Source: Enterobacter asburiae (lineage in GTDB: Bacteria > Pseudomonadota > Gammaproteobacteria > Enterobacterales > Enterobacteriaceae). From it: 64,000 bases of DNA. Position 1 is the first letter of the stretch, and every line of letters begins with the position of its first letter. Both the position numbers and the translations under genes were made by a program. This document shows, one piece after another, positions 8,541 to 17,293 of this stretch. The stretch is taken from positions 1,488,001 through 1,552,000 of the forward strand of contig NZ_CP102247.1 of the NCBI RefSeq assembly GCF_024599655.1, read 5' to 3'. The notes under the pieces were generated by a model. It was not told where the DNA came from. It saw nothing but the letters and a program-made list of their open reading frames with translations, and ran no database searches.

Positions 8541-9092
8541 TCAGGGCAACTCTGGCGGCTGCCACTCTTCCACTTCAATCAACACCAGCAATGCGGCATC
8601 TCCGCCGTACTCTTTGGGTGCCTGATGAAAAGCCATCACGTGTGGATGCTGAGCCAGCCACAGTGGCGTCTGTTGCTTGAGGATATGTTTACCGTGGCCA
8701 TGCATCACGCAGGCGCAGAAAACATGTTCACGGCGACAGGCAGCGATCAACGCTCCCAGCTCCTGTTTCGCCTGCATCTGCGTTAAACCGTGCAGATCGA
8801 GAAACAGCTCCGGCGAATAATCTCCGCGACGTAACTTTTTCAGCTCAAAATGGCTGACGTCTTCGCGCACGTATTTTACAGCCCCCTGCGTGTTGAGCAG
8901 CGGCTGAAATTCATCTGAAAAATAGTGGCTGTTATCCGCCTGCTCCTGCAGCAGGCGTTTGACCGGTACTTCGCTGATTTTTTTACGCTGCGGGCGATGG
9001 ACGATGGTGTCCTGCGTGATTTTACGCGTCCCGGTCATTAGCTGTTGGAAGAGCGCCTGATCCTCCTCGCTGAGCGATGTTTTCTTTTTCAT
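8541..9092 (-). CDS. smrB: SmrB, Smr-domain ribosome-rescue endonuclease
   Basis: SmrB (formerly YfcN) cleaves mRNA upstream of collided ribosomes so that tmRNA can rescue them. The 183-residue protein has a basic, probably ribosome-contacting N-terminus and a C-terminal Smr domain with the DLHG motif at 99-102 and HGHGK at 131-135, the two conserved motifs of active Smr nucleases. It is divergent from prmB, the ribosomal protein L3 methylase, so the pair share a control region and a translation theme. The function is established for E. coli SmrB; equivalence here rests on sequence. Confidence 0.94.
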   Translation of the reverse strand: MKKKTSLSEEDQALFQQLMTGTRKITQDTIVHRPQRKKISEVPVKRLLQEQADNSHYFSDEFQPLLNTQGAVKYVREDVSHFELKKLRRGDYSPELFLDLHGLTQMQAKQELGALIAACRREHVFCACVMHGHGKHILKQQTPLWLAQHPHVMAFHQAPKEYGGDAALLVLIEVEEWQPPELP

Positions 9093-9237
9093 TCGTCATT
9101 CTCATCTCGTATTTCCGACAGTGTACCCGACTAAACGCATTTTTTAACCTCAAGCGAGACGCGTCATTGCTGATTTATCGCCGTCTTCATGGCAAACTAG
9201 CCGCCGAAAATTATGCGAGCATGCCCTGGAGGAAAGA

Positions 9238-10170
9238 GTGGATAAAATATTTGTCGATGAAGCAGTAAACGAGCTGCATACCATACAGGACATGTTGCGC
9301 TGGTCGGTTAGCCGCTTCAGCGCCGCCAATATCTGGTACGGTCACGGTACCGATAACCCGTGGGATGAAGCCGTGCAGCTGGTGCTGCCGTCTCTCTACC
9401 TGCCGCTGGATATCCCGGAAGACATGCGCACCGCGCGCCTGACCTCCAGCGAAAAACACCGCATCGTTGAGCGCGTGATCCGCCGCGTGAACGAGCGCAT
9501 CCCGGTCGCCTATCTGACCAACAAAGCCTGGTTCTGCGGCCACGAGTTCTACGTCGATGAACGCGTGCTGGTGCCGCGCTCGCCGATTGGCGAGCTGATC
9601 AACAACCACTTTGAAGGCCTGATCGGCCATCAGCCGCAGCACATTCTGGATATGTGTACCGGCAGCGGCTGCATCGCGATTGCCTGCGCGTACGCCTTCC
9701 CGGAAGCGGAAGTGGACGCCGTCGATATCTCCACCGACGCGCTGGCCGTGACCGAGCACAACATTGAAGAGCACGGCCTGATCCATCACGTTACGCCAAT
9801 TCGCTCTGACCTGTTCCGCGATCTGCCAACGCTGCAGTACGATCTGATCGTCACCAACCCGCCGTACGTCGATGCGGAAGACATGTCCGATCTGCCGAAC
9901 GAATACCGTCACGAGCCGGAGCTGGGTCTGGCGTCAGGCTCTGATGGCCTGAAGCTGACGCGCCGTATTCTGGCCTGCGCGCCGGATTATCTGACCGACG
10001 ACGGCGTTCTGATTTGTGAAGTGGGCAACAGCATGGTACATCTGATAGAGCAGTACCCGGATGTGCCGTTCACCTGGCTTGAGTTCGACAACGGCGGTGA
10101 CGGCGTCTTTATGCTGACCAAAGCGCAGCTGCTCGACGCGCGCGAACACTTCAGCATCTATAAAGATTAA
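9238..10170 (+). CDS. prmB: PrmB, 50S ribosomal protein L3 glutamine methyltransferase
   Basis: PrmB methylates a glutamine of ribosomal protein L3 using S-adenosylmethionine. The 310 residues match the E. coli length. An AdoMet-binding segment ILDMCTGSGCIAIACA and the NPPY catalytic motif (VTNPPYVDAEDM) are intact. The start is GTG at 9238, preceded by GGAGG at 9228-9232 with 5 bases spacing. It heads a run with aroC and mepA, though a short hairpin lies between prmB and aroC. Confidence 0.96.
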   Translation: MDKIFVDEAVNELHTIQDMLRWSVSRFSAANIWYGHGTDNPWDEAVQLVLPSLYLPLDIPEDMRTARLTSSEKHRIVERVIRRVNERIPVAYLTNKAWFCGHEFYVDERVLVPRSPIGELINNHFEGLIGHQPQHILDMCTGSGCIAIACAYAFPEAEVDAVDISTDALAVTEHNIEEHGLIHHVTPIRSDLFRDLPTLQYDLIVTNPPYVDAEDMSDLPNEYRHEPELGLASGSDGLKLTRRILACAPDYLTDDGVLICEVGNSMVHLIEQYPDVPFTWLEFDNGGDGVFMLTKAQLLDAREHFSIYKD

Positions 10171-10174
10171 TCCA

Positions 10175-10193
10175 GCGGGCTTCGGCCCGTTTC
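10175..10193 (+). terminator. Short hairpin between prmB and aroC
   Basis: GCGGGC-TTCG-GCCCGT is a compact stem with a stable UUCG tetraloop followed by only three T. It may be a weak terminator or attenuator, giving partial read-through into aroC. Confidence 0.5.
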
Positions 10194-10230
10194 ACAACGC
10201 TCAAACACAAACAACAACATCGGAGCCGTG

Positions 10231-11316
10231 ATGGCAGGAAACAGTATTGGACAGTTATTCCGCGTGACCACCTTTGGCGAGTCGCACGGGCTGGCGCTGG
10301 GCTGTATCGTTGATGGCGTACCGCCAGGCATCGAACTGACCGAAGCCGATTTACAGCACGACCTCGACCGTCGTCGTCCGGGCACCTCTCGCTACACCAC
10401 GCAGCGTCGCGAGCCGGACCAGGTAAAAATTCTCTCCGGCGTCTTTGAAGGCCGCACCACCGGGACCAGCATTGGTCTGCTGATCGAAAACACCGATCAG
10501 CGCTCCCAGGACTACGGCGCTATCAAAGACGTCTTCCGTCCGGGCCACGCCGACTACACCTACGAACAAAAGTACGGCTTCCGCGACTATCGCGGCGGCG
10601 GGCGTTCTTCCGCGCGTGAAACCGCGATGCGCGTGGCGGCAGGGGCAATTGCTAAGAAATATCTGCAGCAGAAGTTTGGCATCGTCATTCGCGGCTGCCT
10701 GACCCAGATGGGCGACATTCCGCTGGCGATCAAAGACTGGGATCAGGTTGAACAAAACCCGTTCTTCTGTGCCGATGCCGACAAGCTGGAGGCGCTGGAC
10801 GAACTGATGCGCGGGCTGAAAAAAGAGGGCGACTCCATTGGGGCGAAAGTCACCGTGGTGGCCGACGGCGTCCCGGCTGGCTGGGGCGAGCCGGTATTCG
10901 ACCGTCTCGACGCCGACATTGCCCACGCGCTGATGAGCATCAACGCGGTGAAGGGCGTAGAGATTGGCGACGGCTTTGACGTGGTTCAGCTTCGCGGCAG
11001 TCAGAACCGCGACGAAATCACGAAGGCGGGCTTCCAGAGCAACCATGCGGGCGGCATCCTGGGCGGTATCAGCAGCGGGCAGCAGATTGTTGCCAACATC
11101 GCGCTGAAGCCAACTTCCAGCATCACCGTACCGGGCCACACGATTAACCGCGATGGCGAAGAAGTTGAGATGATCACCAAAGGACGTCACGATCCGTGCG
11201 TGGGGATCCGCGCGGTGCCGATCGCTGAAGCGATGCTGGCGATCGTGCTGATGGATCACTTCCTGCGCCAGCGCGCGCAGAATGCGGATGTGACGACCAC
11301 CATTCCACGCTGGTAA
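10231..11316 (+). CDS. aroC: AroC, chorismate synthase
   Basis: AroC converts 5-enolpyruvylshikimate-3-phosphate to chorismate using reduced FMN, the last shared step of aromatic amino acid, folate and quinone synthesis. The ATG at 10231 (361 residues, family length) is chosen over the GTG directly before it because CGGAG at 10221-10225 is then 5 bases away. Family signatures visible include GESHG at the N-terminus, RPGHADYTYEQKYG and YRGGGRSSARET. mepA starts two bases after the stop, so the two are probably cotranscribed. Confidence 0.97.
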   Translation: MAGNSIGQLFRVTTFGESHGLALGCIVDGVPPGIELTEADLQHDLDRRRPGTSRYTTQRREPDQVKILSGVFEGRTTGTSIGLLIENTDQRSQDYGAIKDVFRPGHADYTYEQKYGFRDYRGGGRSSARETAMRVAAGAIAKKYLQQKFGIVIRGCLTQMGDIPLAIKDWDQVEQNPFFCADADKLEALDELMRGLKKEGDSIGAKVTVVADGVPAGWGEPVFDRLDADIAHALMSINAVKGVEIGDGFDVVQLRGSQNRDEITKAGFQSNHAGGILGGISSGQQIVANIALKPTSSITVPGHTINRDGEEVEMITKGRHDPCVGIRAVPIAEAMLAIVLMDHFLRQRAQNADVTTTIPRW

Positions 11317-11318
11317 AC

Positions 11319-12143
11319 ATGAAAAAAACCGCAATTGCTCTGCTGGCGCTGCTTGCCAGTGGAGCCAGTCTGGCCGCGACGCCATGGCAAAAAATCACCC
11401 ACCCGGTGGCGGGGAGCGCGCAGTCCATTGGCGCCTTTTCCAACGGCTGTATCGTCGGTGCCCAGGAGCTTCCTCTCCAGTCTGATACCTATCAGGTGAT
11501 GCGCACCGATCAGCGACGTTATTTCGGCCACCCGGATCTGGTGCTGTTCATCCAGCGTCTGGGAAACCAGGTGCATAACCTGGGGCTAGGCACGATGCTG
11601 ATTGGCGATATGGGGATGCCTGCCGGCGGTCGCTTTAACGGTGGACACGCCAGTCACCAGACCGGACTGGATGTCGATATCTTCCTGCAGCTGCCGAAAG
11701 CCCGCTGGACCTCCGCCCAGCTGCTGAAACCGCAGGCGCTGGATCTGGTGGCGAGCGACGGTAAGCGCGTGGTGCCGTCCCTGTGGACGCGAGAGGTATC
11801 CAGCATGATCAAGCTGGCCGCGGAAGATAACGACGTCACGCGGATTTTCGTTAACCCGGCCATTAAGCAGCAGCTCTGCCTTGATGCCGGAACCGATCGC
11901 GACTGGCTGCGTAAAGTGCGCCCGTGGTTCCAGCATCGTGCGCACATGCACGTTCGTCTGCGCTGCCCGGCGAATAGCCTGGAATGTGAAGATCAGCCGC
12001 TACCACCGCCAGGCGATGGCTGCGGTGCGGAACTGCAAAGCTGGTTTGAACCGGCAAAACCTGGAACCTCTAAGCCTGAGAAGAAGACACCGCCTCCGTT
12101 GCCGCCTTCCTGCCAGGCGCTACTGGATGAGCATGTACTTTAA
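11319..12143 (+). CDS. mepA: MepA, penicillin-insensitive murein endopeptidase
   Basis: MepA is a periplasmic LAS-family zinc peptidase that cuts peptide crosslinks in peptidoglycan. The 274 residues begin with a Sec signal peptide (cleavage near residue 19-20). Zinc ligands His113 and Asp120 lie in HASHQTGLDVD and His211 in HAHMHVR. Several cysteines (44, 187, 216, 223 and others) fit the disulfides of the E. coli enzyme. The start is two bases after aroC, and the stop overlaps yfcA by one base. Confidence 0.96.
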   Translation: MKKTAIALLALLASGASLAATPWQKITHPVAGSAQSIGAFSNGCIVGAQELPLQSDTYQVMRTDQRRYFGHPDLVLFIQRLGNQVHNLGLGTMLIGDMGMPAGGRFNGGHASHQTGLDVDIFLQLPKARWTSAQLLKPQALDLVASDGKRVVPSLWTREVSSMIKLAAEDNDVTRIFVNPAIKQQLCLDAGTDRDWLRKVRPWFQHRAHMHVRLRCPANSLECEDQPLPPPGDGCGAELQSWFEPAKPGTSKPEKKTPPPLPPSCQALLDEHVL

Positions 12144-12952
12144 TGGATAATTTCGTCGATCTGTTTATGGTGTCACCGTGGATGCTGGCGGCACTGTTTT
12201 TTGTTGCGATGCTAGCCGGTTTTATCGATGCCCTGGCGGGTGGGGGCGGTTTGCTGACCGTTCCGGCACTGCTGGCGGTGGGGATGAGCCCTGCCCAGGC
12301 GCTTGCCACGAACAAACTTCAGGCCTGCGGCGGATCGCTCTCCGCGTCGCTCTACTTTATTCGGCGTAAGGTGGTAAACCTTGCCGATCAGAAGCTGAAT
12401 ATTCTGATGACCTTTATCGGCTCGACCTCAGGTGCGCTGCTGGTTCAGCACGTGCAGTCTGATATTTTGCGTCAGATCCTGCCGATTCTGGTTATCTGCA
12501 TTGGCCTCTACTTTTTGCTGATGCCTAAGCTCGGTGAAGAGGACCGCCAGCGTCGTCTGCACGGCCTGCCGTTTGCCCTGATTGCCGGGGGCTGTGTGGG
12601 TTTTTACGACGGTTTCTTCGGGCCGGGGGCCGGTTCATTTTATGCGCTGGCCTTCGTGACGCTGGCCGGGTTTAACCTCGCCAAATCTACCGCCCATGCC
12701 AAAGTGCTCAACGCGACCTCAAACGTCGGCGGCCTGCTGCTGTTTATCATCGGCGGTAAGGTCATCTGGGCAACCGGATTTGTGATGATGGCAGGACAGT
12801 TCCTGGGCGCGCGCGCGGGCTCGCGTCTGGTGTTAAGCAAAGGACAAAAACTTATTCGCCCGATGATCGTCATCGTCTCGGCCGTAATGAGCGCCAAACT
12901 TCTTTATGATAGCCATGGACAGGAGATCCTCACCTGGTTGGGGATGCACTAA
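12143..12952 (+). CDS. yfcA: YfcA, TSUP (TauE/SafE) family membrane transporter
   Basis: A 269-residue, highly hydrophobic protein of the sulfite exporter TauE/SafE family. About eight membrane segments are visible, with two internally similar glycine-rich halves: GFIDALAGGGGLLTVPALLAVG near residue 27 and GFYDGFFGPGAGSFYALAFV near residue 155. The substrate is unknown; relatives move sulfur-containing organic anions. One-base overlaps with mepA upstream and epmC downstream point to translational coupling in one operon. Confidence 0.93.
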   Translation: MDNFVDLFMVSPWMLAALFFVAMLAGFIDALAGGGGLLTVPALLAVGMSPAQALATNKLQACGGSLSASLYFIRRKVVNLADQKLNILMTFIGSTSGALLVQHVQSDILRQILPILVICIGLYFLLMPKLGEEDRQRRLHGLPFALIAGGCVGFYDGFFGPGAGSFYALAFVTLAGFNLAKSTAHAKVLNATSNVGGLLLFIIGGKVIWATGFVMMAGQFLGARAGSRLVLSKGQKLIRPMIVIVSAVMSAKLLYDSHGQEILTWLGMH

Positions 12953-13497
12953 TGAACAGTACGCATAAATACGAACAGCTGATTGAGATTTTCGACGGCT
13001 GTTTTGCTGACGATTTTAATACCCGTCTGATTAAAGGCGACGACGAACCGATCTATCTTCCTGCTGATGCAGAGGTTCCGTATAACCGCATCGTCTTTGC
13101 CCACGGCTTTTATGCCAGCGGCTTGCACGAGATTTCGCACTGGTGCATTGCGGGGAAAGCGCGGCGTGAGCTGGTGGACTTCGGCTACTGGTACTGCCCG
13201 GACGGGCGTGACGCCGCTACCCAGGGGCAGTTTGAGGATGTGGAAGTGAAGCCGCAGGCGCTGGAATGGCTATTCTGCGTCGCGGCGGGTTTCCCGTTCA
13301 ACGTCAGCTGTGACAACCTCGAAGGTGACTTCGAGCCAGACCGTATCGTCTTCCAGCGCCGCGTTCACGCGCAGGTGATGGAATATCTTGAGAAAGGCAT
13401 CCCGGCACGTCCGGCACGCCTGATCGAGGCCTTACAGAATTATTACCACACGCCGGTTATCACGGCGGAATGCTTCCCTTGGCCGGAAGATCTTTAA
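12952..13497 (+). CDS. epmC: EpmC, elongation factor P hydroxylase
   Basis: EpmC (YfcM) hydroxylates the beta-lysylated Lys34 of elongation factor P after EpmA and EpmB have acted. The 181-residue soluble protein carries the conserved LHEISHWCIAG segment at ~62-72, a likely metal-binding site, and FGYWYCPDGRD downstream. The ATG overlaps the yfcA stop by one base. It precedes yfcL by 13 bases. The assignment rests on length, conserved core and gene order. Confidence 0.94.
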   Translation: MNSTHKYEQLIEIFDGCFADDFNTRLIKGDDEPIYLPADAEVPYNRIVFAHGFYASGLHEISHWCIAGKARRELVDFGYWYCPDGRDAATQGQFEDVEVKPQALEWLFCVAAGFPFNVSCDNLEGDFEPDRIVFQRRVHAQVMEYLEKGIPARPARLIEALQNYYHTPVITAECFPWPEDL

Positions 13498-13510
13498 CAG
13501 AGGAAAGAAG

Positions 13511-13786
13511 ATGATCGCAGAATTTGAATCACGCATTCTGGCGTTAATTGATGACATGGTGGAACACGCCAGTGATGATGAGCTGTTCGCCAGCGGTTAT
13601 CTGCGTGGTCACCTGACGCTCGCGGTAGCCGAGCTGGAAGCGGGTGACGATCACTCTGCCGACGCCGTTCACGCTGAAGTCACTCGCAGCCTGGAAAAAG
13701 CCATTCTGGCCGGGGAGCTCTCTCCGCGCGACCAGTCACTGGTGCTGGGCATGTGGGACACTTTGTTCCAGCAGGCTAAACGCTAA
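13511..13786 (+). CDS. yfcL: YfcL family protein
   Basis: A 91-residue acidic, largely helical protein of the YfcL family, which has no assigned function. No signal peptide, membrane segment or catalytic motif is visible. AGAGGAAAG precedes the start, and the gene lies 13 bases after epmC, so it is likely the last gene of the prmB/aroC–mepA–yfcA–epmC run. A palindromic repeat follows before convergent mnmC. Confidence 0.92.
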   Translation: MIAEFESRILALIDDMVEHASDDELFASGYLRGHLTLAVAELEAGDDHSADAVHAEVTRSLEKAILAGELSPRDQSLVLGMWDTLFQQAKR

Positions 13787-13800
13787 GCCGCCGCCTTCTC

Positions 13801-13838
13801 TTCCCTCTCCCCTTTGGGGAGAGGGCCAGGGTGAGGGG
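13801..13838. repeat. CCCTCTCCC-type palindromic repeat, copy 2
   Basis: CCCTCTCCCC-TTT-GGGGAGAGGG (13803-13825) is a perfect 10-bp stem, followed by the flank CAGGGTGAGGGG seen in the other copies. It sits between the convergent ends of yfcL and mnmC and may act as a transcript 3' end for both. Confidence 0.8.
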
Positions 13839-13851
13839 ATTTGACCGCACC

Positions 13852-15849
13852 CTACTTAACCTTCTTCCCCTTCAGCAGCTTCCGTACCCACAAGCGATTC
13901 GGATTTAGCCCCGCAAGCGTAACCCTGTCCAGCGGAATCGGCTCGTCGCTCATTTGCGCGGCTAACACTTCTGCCAGCAGCGGTGCGGAACACAGCCCGC
14001 GAGACCCTAATCCACCCAGCATATACAGCTCCGGATAAACCGGCGCGCTTACCCCGTTATCCCGGTTATCAGCAAGGTCCTGATAGGCCTCAATCGTTGC
14101 CTCATAGTCCGGCACATTTCCCGCCATCGGCAGATGATCGCGGGTGGCGCAGCGAACGCCGCAGCGCGCTTCCCCCTCGCTGACGTCAACCTCTTGCGCC
14201 CATGCCGCATTCGGGAAACAGTCAATCAGGCGCTGGCGGTTCTGCGCCTGATCCGCGTCGCTGTAGCGCATATCCGTTTCGCCACGATGGTAGCTGGCCC
14301 CGATGCAGTGATGACCGTTAGACGGATTTTGCGGCGTCAGATAGCCGTCATAGCACAGCACCTGACGCAGTTTGCTCAGTTCGGGCGCGGAAGGAATATG
14401 GCTTACCTGGCCGCCGACCGGATAAACCGGCAACGTTTCTGTCTGGATAAACTGGCTGATGTTATGCCCGTTTGCCAGCACAACGCTGGCATGGCTCGCC
14501 GCTTTGCCATCCGCAAAACGCAGATTCCAGCGCTCGCTTCGGCTCAGCGATTCAACGGTGTGAGCATAATGCGCCGTCAGCCCGCGCGACTGCGCCAGGG
14601 CAATGACCGCCGCGGTCAGCTCAGCCGGGCACAGCCAGCCGCCGAGCGGATACTGAATTCCCCCACAGCCGGTTTCCACGCCAGCGGTGTCTGCCACCTC
14701 TTGCGCACTCACCGCACGGGCAACCTCGTCAGGCAGGCCCAGCGACAGCATCTGCGTGATTTTCTGCTGGCTCTTTTCATCCCAGCCGAGCTGCGTCACG
14801 CCGCACCAGTCATGGTCAAACGCCACCGGCAGGGCGTCGTACAGGCGACGTGCGAAGGTAAACGCCGCCGGGAAAAACCGGAACAGGGCCGGGTCATGCG
14901 CGCTTAAAAGCGGATAGAGCGCCCCCTGGCGGTTGCCGGAGGCGCCGCTTGCTGGCGCATCGTCAGCACAGTAGAGCGTGACCTGCCAGCCACGGTGGAG
15001 AAGCGCGAGGGACAGCAGGGCGCTGGCGATCCCCCCGCCGACTATCGCCACCTCACGTGATGCGCTGGCGCGGCGTGCAAACCAGGGCGCCTGAGCGGGA
15101 ACGTCCAGCGTCTGCTCCATTCTGCCGACCAGCATGTCGCGCTTGCGGCCAAAGCCTTTGGTCTTCTGCATGGTAAAGCCCGCCTCCTGCAGCCCGCGGC
15201 GGACAAAGCCTGCCGAGGTGAAGGTGGCAAGCGTTGCGCCAGGACGCGCCAGCCGGGCCATCGCGCTAAACAGATGCTGGCTCCACATGTCCGGGTTTTT
15301 GGCGGGGGCAAAGCCGTCCAGGAACCACGCGTCCACCGTCTGATTCATCGAATCATCGAGCGTATCGGTCAGGTCATTGATGTCGCCAAGCCATAAATCC
15401 AGCGTTACGCGTCCGCCGTCCAGAATCAGACGGTGGCAGCCGCCGATGTGAGGCGGCCACTGCGCCTGAAGCTGCTCCGCCAGGGTGGCAAGCTCTGGCC
15501 AGCGCTGATGAGCGAGCCGCAGATCGTGCGCGGTGAGCGGGAATTTTTCGAAACTGATGAAATGTAATCTTTGTAGCGTAGCCTCAGGGTGTGCAGCGTG
15601 AAACTGGTTAAACGCCTGCCAGAGGGTTAAAAAATTCAGCCCGGTGCCGAATCCACTTTCCGCGACCACAAACAGGCTGCGCGAATGCTCCGGGAAGCGG
15701 GTGCTGAGCTGGTTTCCGTCGAGGAAAACATAGCGAGTTTCTTCGAGTCCGTTATCATTAGAAAAATAGACGTCATCAAAATCTCGGGAAACAGGTGTAC
15801 CCTCAGCGTTGAATTCGAGGTTGGCGGGTTGTATAGCGTTTTGTTTCAC
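13852..15849 (-). CDS. mnmC: MnmC, bifunctional tRNA wobble uridine modification enzyme
   Basis: MnmC completes 5-methylaminomethyl-2-thiouridine at the tRNA wobble base. The C-terminal FAD-dependent oxidase domain removes the carboxymethyl group and the N-terminal AdoMet domain methylates the amine. The methylase motif VVAESGFGTGLNFL lies near residue 60 and the FAD motif VAIVGGGIASALLSLALL near residue 262. I chose GTG at 15849 (665 residues; E. coli 668) because homology with MnmC begins at IQPANLEFNAEGTP; an ATG at 15951 would add 34 unrelated residues and run through the fabB operators. The ribosome site at the GTG is weak. Diverges from fabB. Confidence 0.93.
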   Translation of the reverse strand: MKQNAIQPANLEFNAEGTPVSRDFDDVYFSNDNGLEETRYVFLDGNQLSTRFPEHSRSLFVVAESGFGTGLNFLTLWQAFNQFHAAHPEATLQRLHFISFEKFPLTAHDLRLAHQRWPELATLAEQLQAQWPPHIGGCHRLILDGGRVTLDLWLGDINDLTDTLDDSMNQTVDAWFLDGFAPAKNPDMWSQHLFSAMARLARPGATLATFTSAGFVRRGLQEAGFTMQKTKGFGRKRDMLVGRMEQTLDVPAQAPWFARRASASREVAIVGGGIASALLSLALLHRGWQVTLYCADDAPASGASGNRQGALYPLLSAHDPALFRFFPAAFTFARRLYDALPVAFDHDWCGVTQLGWDEKSQQKITQMLSLGLPDEVARAVSAQEVADTAGVETGCGGIQYPLGGWLCPAELTAAVIALAQSRGLTAHYAHTVESLSRSERWNLRFADGKAASHASVVLANGHNISQFIQTETLPVYPVGGQVSHIPSAPELSKLRQVLCYDGYLTPQNPSNGHHCIGASYHRGETDMRYSDADQAQNRQRLIDCFPNAAWAQEVDVSEGEARCGVRCATRDHLPMAGNVPDYEATIEAYQDLADNRDNGVSAPVYPELYMLGGLGSRGLCSAPLLAEVLAAQMSDEPIPLDRVTLAGLNPNRLWVRKLLKGKKVK

Positions 15850-15925
15850 GTAAGTTACTCGTCTGACAGGCAGTGGCACGATCTTAACGATGTGAGTCCA
15901 TCGGTGCAAATTTCCGCAGAAAATG

Positions 15926-15942
15926 TCTGATCGGACTTGTTC
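15926..15942 (+). promoter_or_regulatory. FadR site of fabB
   Basis: TCTGATCGGACTTGTTC closely matches the FadR box and is the site known upstream of E. coli fabB, where FadR activates transcription. It directly abuts the FabR palindrome. Confidence 0.83.
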
Positions 15943-15960
15943 GGCGTACAAGTGTACGCT
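15943..15960. promoter_or_regulatory. FabR operator of fabB
   Basis: GCGTACA-AG-TGTACGC (15944-15959) is a perfect inverted repeat matching the FabR consensus AGCGTACANNTGTACGCT. FabR represses fabA and fabB when unsaturated acyl chains are plentiful. Confidence 0.87.
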
Positions 15961-16007
15961 ATTGTGCGACTCGAAACTTACTATAGTGCGACTTACAGAG
16001 GTATTGA

Positions 16008-17225
16008 ATGAAACGTGCAGTGATTACTGGCCTGGGCATTGTTTCCAGCATCGGTAATAACCAGCAGGAAGTCCTGGCATCTCTGCGTGAAGGACGCTCC
16101 GGGATCACTTTCTCTGAAGAGTTTAAAGATTCAGGTATGCGTAGCCACGTATGGGGTAACGTCAAACTGGACACCACCGGTTTGATTGACCGCAAAGTGG
16201 TTCGTTTCATGAACGATGCCTCTATTTATGCTTATCTCTCCATGCAGGAAGCGATCAAAGATTCCGGCCTGAGTGAAGAGGTTTATCAGAACAACCCGCG
16301 CGTGGGTCTGATCGCCGGTTCCGGCGGCTCGTCAAAAGCGCAGGTATTCGGCGCTGACGCAATGCGTAGCCCGCGTGGTCTGAAAGCAGTAGGTCCGTAC
16401 GTGGTGACTAAAGCCATGGGTTCTGCGGTTTCCGCGTGCCTGGCGACCCCATTCAAAATCCACGGTGTGAACTACTCCATCAGCTCCGCGTGTGCGACTT
16501 CCGCACACTGCATCGGTAATGCTGTTGAGCAGATCCAGTTGGGTAAACAGGACATCGTATTTGCTGGCGGCGGCGAAGAGCTGGGCTGGGAAATGGCCTG
16601 TGAATTCGACGCGATGGGCGCACTGTCCACCAAGTACAATGAAACCCCGGATAAAGCCTCCCGTACCTATGATGCGCACCGTGACGGTTTCGTTATCGCT
16701 GGCGGCGGCGGTATGGTTGTGGTTGAAGAGCTTGAGCATGCCCTGGCACGCGGCGCGCACATCTACGCTGAGATCGTGGGCTACGGTGCAACGTCTGATG
16801 GCGCCGACATGGTTGCGCCATCCGGCGAAGGCGCGGTGCGCTGCATGAAGATGGCGATGCACGGCGTTGACACCCCAATCGACTACCTGAACTCCCACGG
16901 TACCTCTACTCCGGTAGGCGACGTGAAAGAGCTGGGTGCGATCCGTGAAGTCTTCGGCGACAACAGCCCGGCGATCTCCGCGACCAAAGCCATGACCGGT
17001 CACTCTCTGGGTGCGGCTGGCGTGCAGGAAGCGATCTACTCTCTGCTGATGCTGGAAAACGGCTTTATCGCGCCAAGCATCAACATTGATGAGATGGACG
17101 AGCAGGCTGCTGGCCTGAACATCGTGACCAAACCAATGGACGTGACGCTGACCACCGTCATGTCAAACAGCTTCGGCTTCGGTGGCACCAACGCCACGCT
17201 GGTAATGCGTAAGCTGAAAGCATAA
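16008..17225 (+). CDS. fabB: FabB, beta-ketoacyl-ACP synthase I
   Basis: FabB elongates acyl-ACP with malonyl-ACP and is required for the unsaturated branch of fatty acid synthesis. The 405-residue protein keeps the thiolase-fold triad: Cys162 in SSACATSAH, and His residues at about 297 (NSHGTSTPVGD) and 332 (MTGHSLGAAG). It is one residue shorter than remembered E. coli FabB (406), the difference lying near residues 107-111. FadR and FabR sites lie 48-82 bases upstream, so balanced activation and repression are expected. A strong terminator follows. Confidence 0.97.
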   Translation: MKRAVITGLGIVSSIGNNQQEVLASLREGRSGITFSEEFKDSGMRSHVWGNVKLDTTGLIDRKVVRFMNDASIYAYLSMQEAIKDSGLSEEVYQNNPRVGLIAGSGGSSKAQVFGADAMRSPRGLKAVGPYVVTKAMGSAVSACLATPFKIHGVNYSISSACATSAHCIGNAVEQIQLGKQDIVFAGGGEELGWEMACEFDAMGALSTKYNETPDKASRTYDAHRDGFVIAGGGGMVVVEELEHALARGAHIYAEIVGYGATSDGADMVAPSGEGAVRCMKMAMHGVDTPIDYLNSHGTSTPVGDVKELGAIREVFGDNSPAISATKAMTGHSLGAAGVQEAIYSLLMLENGFIAPSINIDEMDEQAAGLNIVTKPMDVTLTTVMSNSFGFGGTNATLVMRKLKA

Positions 17226-17244
17226 GCGTTTGAATGTATAGTAG

Positions 17245-17271
17245 AAGGGAGCCTGATGGCTCCCTTTTTTT
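17245..17271 (+). terminator. fabB terminator
   Basis: AAGGGAGCC-TGAT-GGCTCCCTT is a perfect 9-bp stem followed by a T run extending to 17271. Confidence 0.92.
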
Positions 17272-17293
17272 ATGCCTGAATTCGGAGTTATGC

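Noticed and set aside
15849..15951. N-terminal extension of MnmC to the ATG at 15951
   Set aside because: The extra 34 residues lack similarity to MnmC and would place the fabB FadR/FabR operators inside coding sequence; the GTG at 15849 fits the family length.
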